The notes under the pieces were generated by a model. It was given only the letters and a program-made list of their open reading frames with translations. It was not told the origin of the DNA and made no database searches. A program made the translations under genes and the position numbers. This document shows positions 60,986 through 64,000 of a stretch of 64,000 nt of DNA, piece after piece (the stretch's first letter is position 1; every line of letters starts with the position of its first letter). The DNA is taken from the NCBI RefSeq assembly GCF_001638985.1, contig NW_017265187.1:248001-312000 (forward strand), in the 5' to 3' direction. The DNA is from Phycomyces blakesleeanus NRRL 1555(-). Taxonomy: Eukaryota; Mucoromycota; Mucoromycetes; Mucorales; Phycomycetaceae.

Positions 60986-61970
60986 ATGAACATTCAATTC
61001 TTGTTTGAAAAAGGGAAAGGTTCTGTCGTCGACGAGTATGGCAGCCCTGAACCAATTGATTATATTGTTGATGAGGAACAGTTTCGTCTTGAAACATTGA
61101 GCTCTCATACACAATATTTATCTCAACTGCCTCTGGAGAGCGAGAAAAGGATAGATACAATGCAGGTAGAAAAGGAGGCAAAGCCTAATGGTGATTTTAC
61201 TATGAGGGAAACTTCAGTGAAACGAAACTATACACACTATTCTGATCAGGACAAAGTGAGGTTCTTCAAGCTGTTGTCTGAGAGGTGTTTGAGTGCGGCT
61301 TCTGCTGCAACGCAGCTTGGGATTCACGTTCGTACAACACAAAAATGAGCTAAACAATATGAAAAGGATCCTGACAGTATCTTTGAGAAACGGAGAAAGA
61401 CCGGCCGTCCACGTATTCTCCATGACGAACACAAAAAAGCTATTCTCGAGTGAATTGATGAGAATCCTTCCATCGTCTTAGACGAAGTAATGAAGAAGTT
61501 AAAGCAAATCTTTACCGAATTAAAAGTATCTAAAACTACTTTGTTTGATTTTGTAAGACAACACTGCAATCTGTCTCTCAAGAAAGCTCGACTTCAACCC
61601 AAAGATCGGAAGAGCGAAGAAAAGATTCAAGAGCGGTTGGATTGGATTCGTAAACGAGTAAAAAACAGATATGGATTTTACGAGAAATCGTGTCTTTCTA
61701 GATGAATCTGTCTTTTATATTAATTTAAAACGTACTGTGGCATGGTCAAAGAAAGGTACACCGGCAGTTGTTACTGTTACCAAAACACGAGCCACAACAA
61801 CAACCATTTTAGGCACGATTTCTGCTGAAGGCCTAATTAAATGCAGCCTTAGACTTCCTCAGCCCCCATCGAATAAAAAGAGAAAGAGGGGAGATGGCAT
61901 TGAGTGTGTGAACAAAGGAACGGTTACAGGACACTATGTTAGCTTTCCGAAAGCCACAATGGATGAATTG
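60986..61970 (+). pseudogene. Tc1/IS630-like transposase, broken and truncated
   Basis: From ATG 60986. An N-terminal leader is followed by a helix-turn-helix (about residues 90-160, including ERCLSAASAATQLGI) and a GRPR-type motif typical of Tc1 DNA-binding regions, then the start of the DDE catalytic domain (FLDES, first Asp). Stops TGA at 61346-61348 and 61451-61453 both stand where Trp is expected. A one-base frameshift in the AAAAAA run near 61660-61666 moves the frame from RKRVKN to MDFTRN. The frame ends at 61970, just after MDEL, where unrelated inverted sequence begins, so the second and third catalytic residues are missing. A dead copy. Confidence 0.85.
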
Positions 61971-62389
61971 AGAAAGAGTTATCAGCGTCACAGCAATCCC
62001 CGGCTTTTTTTTTTCTTACCATGAATTTGAAGCGCTATTGCTCCATCCAACTTGTTGACATCAATGGCATTTTTACAGAAAGTAATTAGGCGCAATGTAG
62101 CAATGCAAAGGCTGTACCGGGTGCCAGATCGTTTTTTCACCTTAGCTTCGCCAAAGCCAATGCTAGTTGTGAATTCCAAATAGGGCTTTTCGCTAATAAC
62201 GGCATCTGGCCGAGCCTTGCCTTTTTCTATTGGCACCGAATTTGTCTAACGCAAATGTACGAGCTTGTCAGGGTCGCCCACAAGACAGGACAGAACAGGG
62301 TCATAGAATGTGCTCCAGAGCTCAGTTTCAGTGATTGCATCGTGATTGTTAGAGGGAGTATTGGGCAACTTCTGCAGTCTAAGAAAAAG
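61970..62389 (-). repeat. Inverted copy (left arm) of the GEAK-motif exon
   Basis: The reverse complement closely matches 63371-63788 over about 420 bp, with only scattered differences. It carries one exon of the PD-(D/E)XK-like gene plus its 3' splice site (TTTTTCTTAG) and most of the following intron, so it arose at DNA level, not by reverse transcription. On the minus strand the frame has a TAG after LVHLR where the right arm has AAG. It abuts the truncated transposase at 61970. Confidence 0.88.
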
Positions 62390-62399
62390 CAAAAGGTGT

Positions 62400-64000
62400 T
62401 GTCAACCACAATTCCCAATGATGCTCAATGGTGCTTAGACCATGCTGACCACCTCTCCTTCAAGAGCTTTATCGAGACTTTTGACTTTTTGGATAGACAT
62501 CGAGCTCAACAACGATATACCAGCATCGTCTCCAAGTATTTCAACTCCAATTCTGAACGAGACATGACGATTAATGCCAACTACAAAACATGGACAAATT
62601 CTGCTGATTACTTGCAGTTTTGGGTGGAAAAAAGGTTTCAAGCAGCATTATGAAGGCAGACCTAGCAGGTGCTGAATTGATTGAATCTGCCTTAAATCGT
62701 CGCTTGGCGATCTCCTCATGCTCAGCAAATGAAAATATTCATCCAACTATGATGGAAACCAATTCTGTTCATCAAACAAAGGCAACTGCCTTGGCGGACT
62801 CTGATGAAGCAGTAATCATCACTCATGACGCCCAAGACGATAGCAATACCAATGCAATCAAGCTGGTTATCAACGATGACGTGATTACCCTCCATGAAAA
62901 TACTGGCAGCTGCAAGTCTGGTAGCCCATTGACGTTCAAGAGCACCAATGTTACCCAGCTGTTCAGGTCTTATCAAGTCATCATCCGCGGAATAATCCTT
63001 AAACATCAAACTCTTCCCATTGAATCATATATTCACGAATTGGCTGCCCACACACACACGCTTATCCTTTGCAAGAACCAGCATAGCCCTATTGCCGAGA
63101 GAGTCTTCTCAAAGTCCCTGTTGATTGCCCTGACTACTAATCTGGTATCCGAGCTTGTTGACTTCGATCTACCGTTCCCCGAAGAAGACCTGTTTACCCT
63201 GACTACTACCCTCTTCAGCCTTGCCCTTGGAACAACAACCCGGGAGCAGATCATGCTTGATCTTTACATTATGTCATCGAAAATAGAATATAGACCCAAG
63301 AGGATCGTACGAAGTGTCATCAACCTTTAAGTCGTTTTTGCCTCGGTGTTGTTCTGCACAATGGTTGACCTTTTTTTTAGACTGCAGAAGTTGCCCAATA
63401 CTCCCTCGAACAACCACGATGCAATCACTGAAACTGAGCTCTGGAGCACATACTATGACCCTGTTCTGTCCTGTCTTGTGGGCGACCCTGACAAGCTCGT
63501 ACATTTGCGTAAGATAAATTCGGTGCCAATAGAAAAAGGCAAGGCTCGGCCAGATGCTGTTATTAGTGAAAAGCCCTATTTGGAATTCACAACTAGCATT
63601 GGTTTTGGCGAAGCTAAGGTGAAAAAACGATCTGGCACCCGGTACAGCCTTTGCATTGCTACATTGCGCCTAATTACTTTCTGTAAAAATGCCATTGATG
63701 TCAACAAGTTGGATGGAGCAATAGCGCTTCAAATTCATGGTAAGGAAAAAAAAGCCGGGGATTGCTGTGACGCTGATAACTCTTTCTCGTTCCAGGTATG
63801 CACACCACGTTTTTCTTAATGCGATCTGTGGCCACTGGTTTGTACACATTTGTTGAAATTGCCCACCTACAATTTGCTGACAGCGTAGAAAAATTGCCTT
63901 CCTTTTGTACCCTGATGAATGTCAAAAAGCTACTGGCTGTCAACAATGTCTTTTGGCGCTACTGCAAGGAATCCGCCCAGCCAAAGAAAATCGAAGCCAG
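62400..64000 (+). pseudogene. Repeat-family gene with PD-(D/E)XK-like motif, partial, probably defective
   Basis: Coding from about 62400 (IPNDAQWCLDHADHLSF) to 62640. A frame change at the AAAAAA run (62629-62634) leads to a second open stretch, 62651-63330 (LAGAELIESALNRR ... LALGTTTREQIMLDLYIM). After an unresolved intron ending TTTTTTTTAG at 63380, a third block runs from 63381 to 63740 (ETELWSTYYDPVLSCL, ARPDAVIS, SIGFGEAKV, NAIDVNKLDGAIALQIH). A GTAAGG...CAG intron (63741-63796) leads to FLMRSVATGLYTFVEIAHLQ and the gene leaves the window. PD followed 18 residues later by EAK fits the PD-(D/E)XK nuclease core. I recall similar anonymous proteins in many copies in Mucoromycota; their function is unknown. 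No start codon could be fixed. Confidence 0.65.
63371..63788 (+). repeat. Right arm of the 420-bp palindrome
   Basis: Partner of the inverted copy at 61970-62389, separated by about 980 bp. It includes the exon start (ACTGCAGAAG after the acceptor), the GEAK motif and most of the next intron. In this arm the sequence is continuous with the upstream and downstream coding blocks, so it is the parental copy. Confidence 0.88.

Noticed and set aside
62255..62390. Plus-strand frame starting MYELVRVAHK
   Set aside because: Antisense of the left palindrome arm; the same false frame appears on the minus strand over the right arm (63274-63504), showing it is a mirror of the real exon.
1..64000. CRISPR arrays, operons, ribosome binding sites
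   Set aside because: The window is eukaryotic with spliced genes; no spaced direct-repeat array was seen.

Overview
This window looks like nuclear DNA of an early-diverging filamentous fungus, most likely a mucoromycete (Mucorales-type; Phycomyces, Mucor or Rhizopus are plausible, but the genus cannot be fixed from sequence alone). The reasons are AT-rich intergenic DNA full of TA and homopolymer tracts, many short introns (about 45-150 nt) with GTAAGT-like donors, a CE4 chitin deacetylase, a Tps2-type trehalose phosphatase, and relics of the Tc1/IS630-like and GEAK-motif repeat families I associate with Mucoromycota. All exon joins were made by eye; each joined reading frame was checked to add up to whole codons.

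Layout. 1-6.9 kb is gene-poor: a dead Tc1-type transposase tail, a possible inverted-repeat element, a GC-rich coding-like relic, a clean 175-bp MITE, and one doubtful small secreted-protein frame. 6.9-22.5 kb holds chitin deacetylase (+), UTP13 (-), TPS2-like trehalose phosphatase (+) and VPS39 (-). 23-32 kb holds a small orphan frame (-), a MLX-like bHLH-zipper factor (+), a small PPxY membrane protein (+), a CPSF6-like RRM protein (+) and ribosomal protein L27 (+). 32.3-43.6 kb holds TAF6 (-), divergent PDRG1 (+), a large phospholipase D (-), an ArfGAP with UBA-like repeats (-) and the ATP23 metallopeptidase (-). 43.8-46.3 kb holds a 13-exon gene that reads as NELF-C/D (TH1), divergent from ATP23. 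46.3-47.3 kb has two degraded coding relics. 47.6-49.4 kb is a PTR2-type peptide transporter (-). 49.4-53.8 kb is almost gene-free. 53.8-59.8 kb holds NOG2 (-), an unrecognised CUE-like protein (+) and an MFS sugar transporter (+). 60.7-64 kb is a nested repeat: a Tc1/IS630-like transposase broken by two stops, a frameshift and truncation, followed by a gene with a PD-(D/E)XK-like motif that has an inverted copy of one exon upstream, making a palindrome of about 420-bp arms; it runs off the right edge.

Most genes are housekeeping and independent: ribosome biogenesis (UTP13, NOG2, RPL27), transcription and RNA processing (TAF6, NELF-C/D, CPSF6-like, bHLH), vesicle traffic and lipid signalling (VPS39, ArfGAP, PLD), mitochondria (ATP23), cell wall and carbohydrate (chitin deacetylase, Tps2-like, sugar transporter) and nutrient uptake (PTR2). 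The points most worth a second look are the NELF-C/D gene in a fungus, four GC-AG introns in three genes, and the palindromic repeat family at the right end. I saw no rRNA, tRNA or CRISPR.
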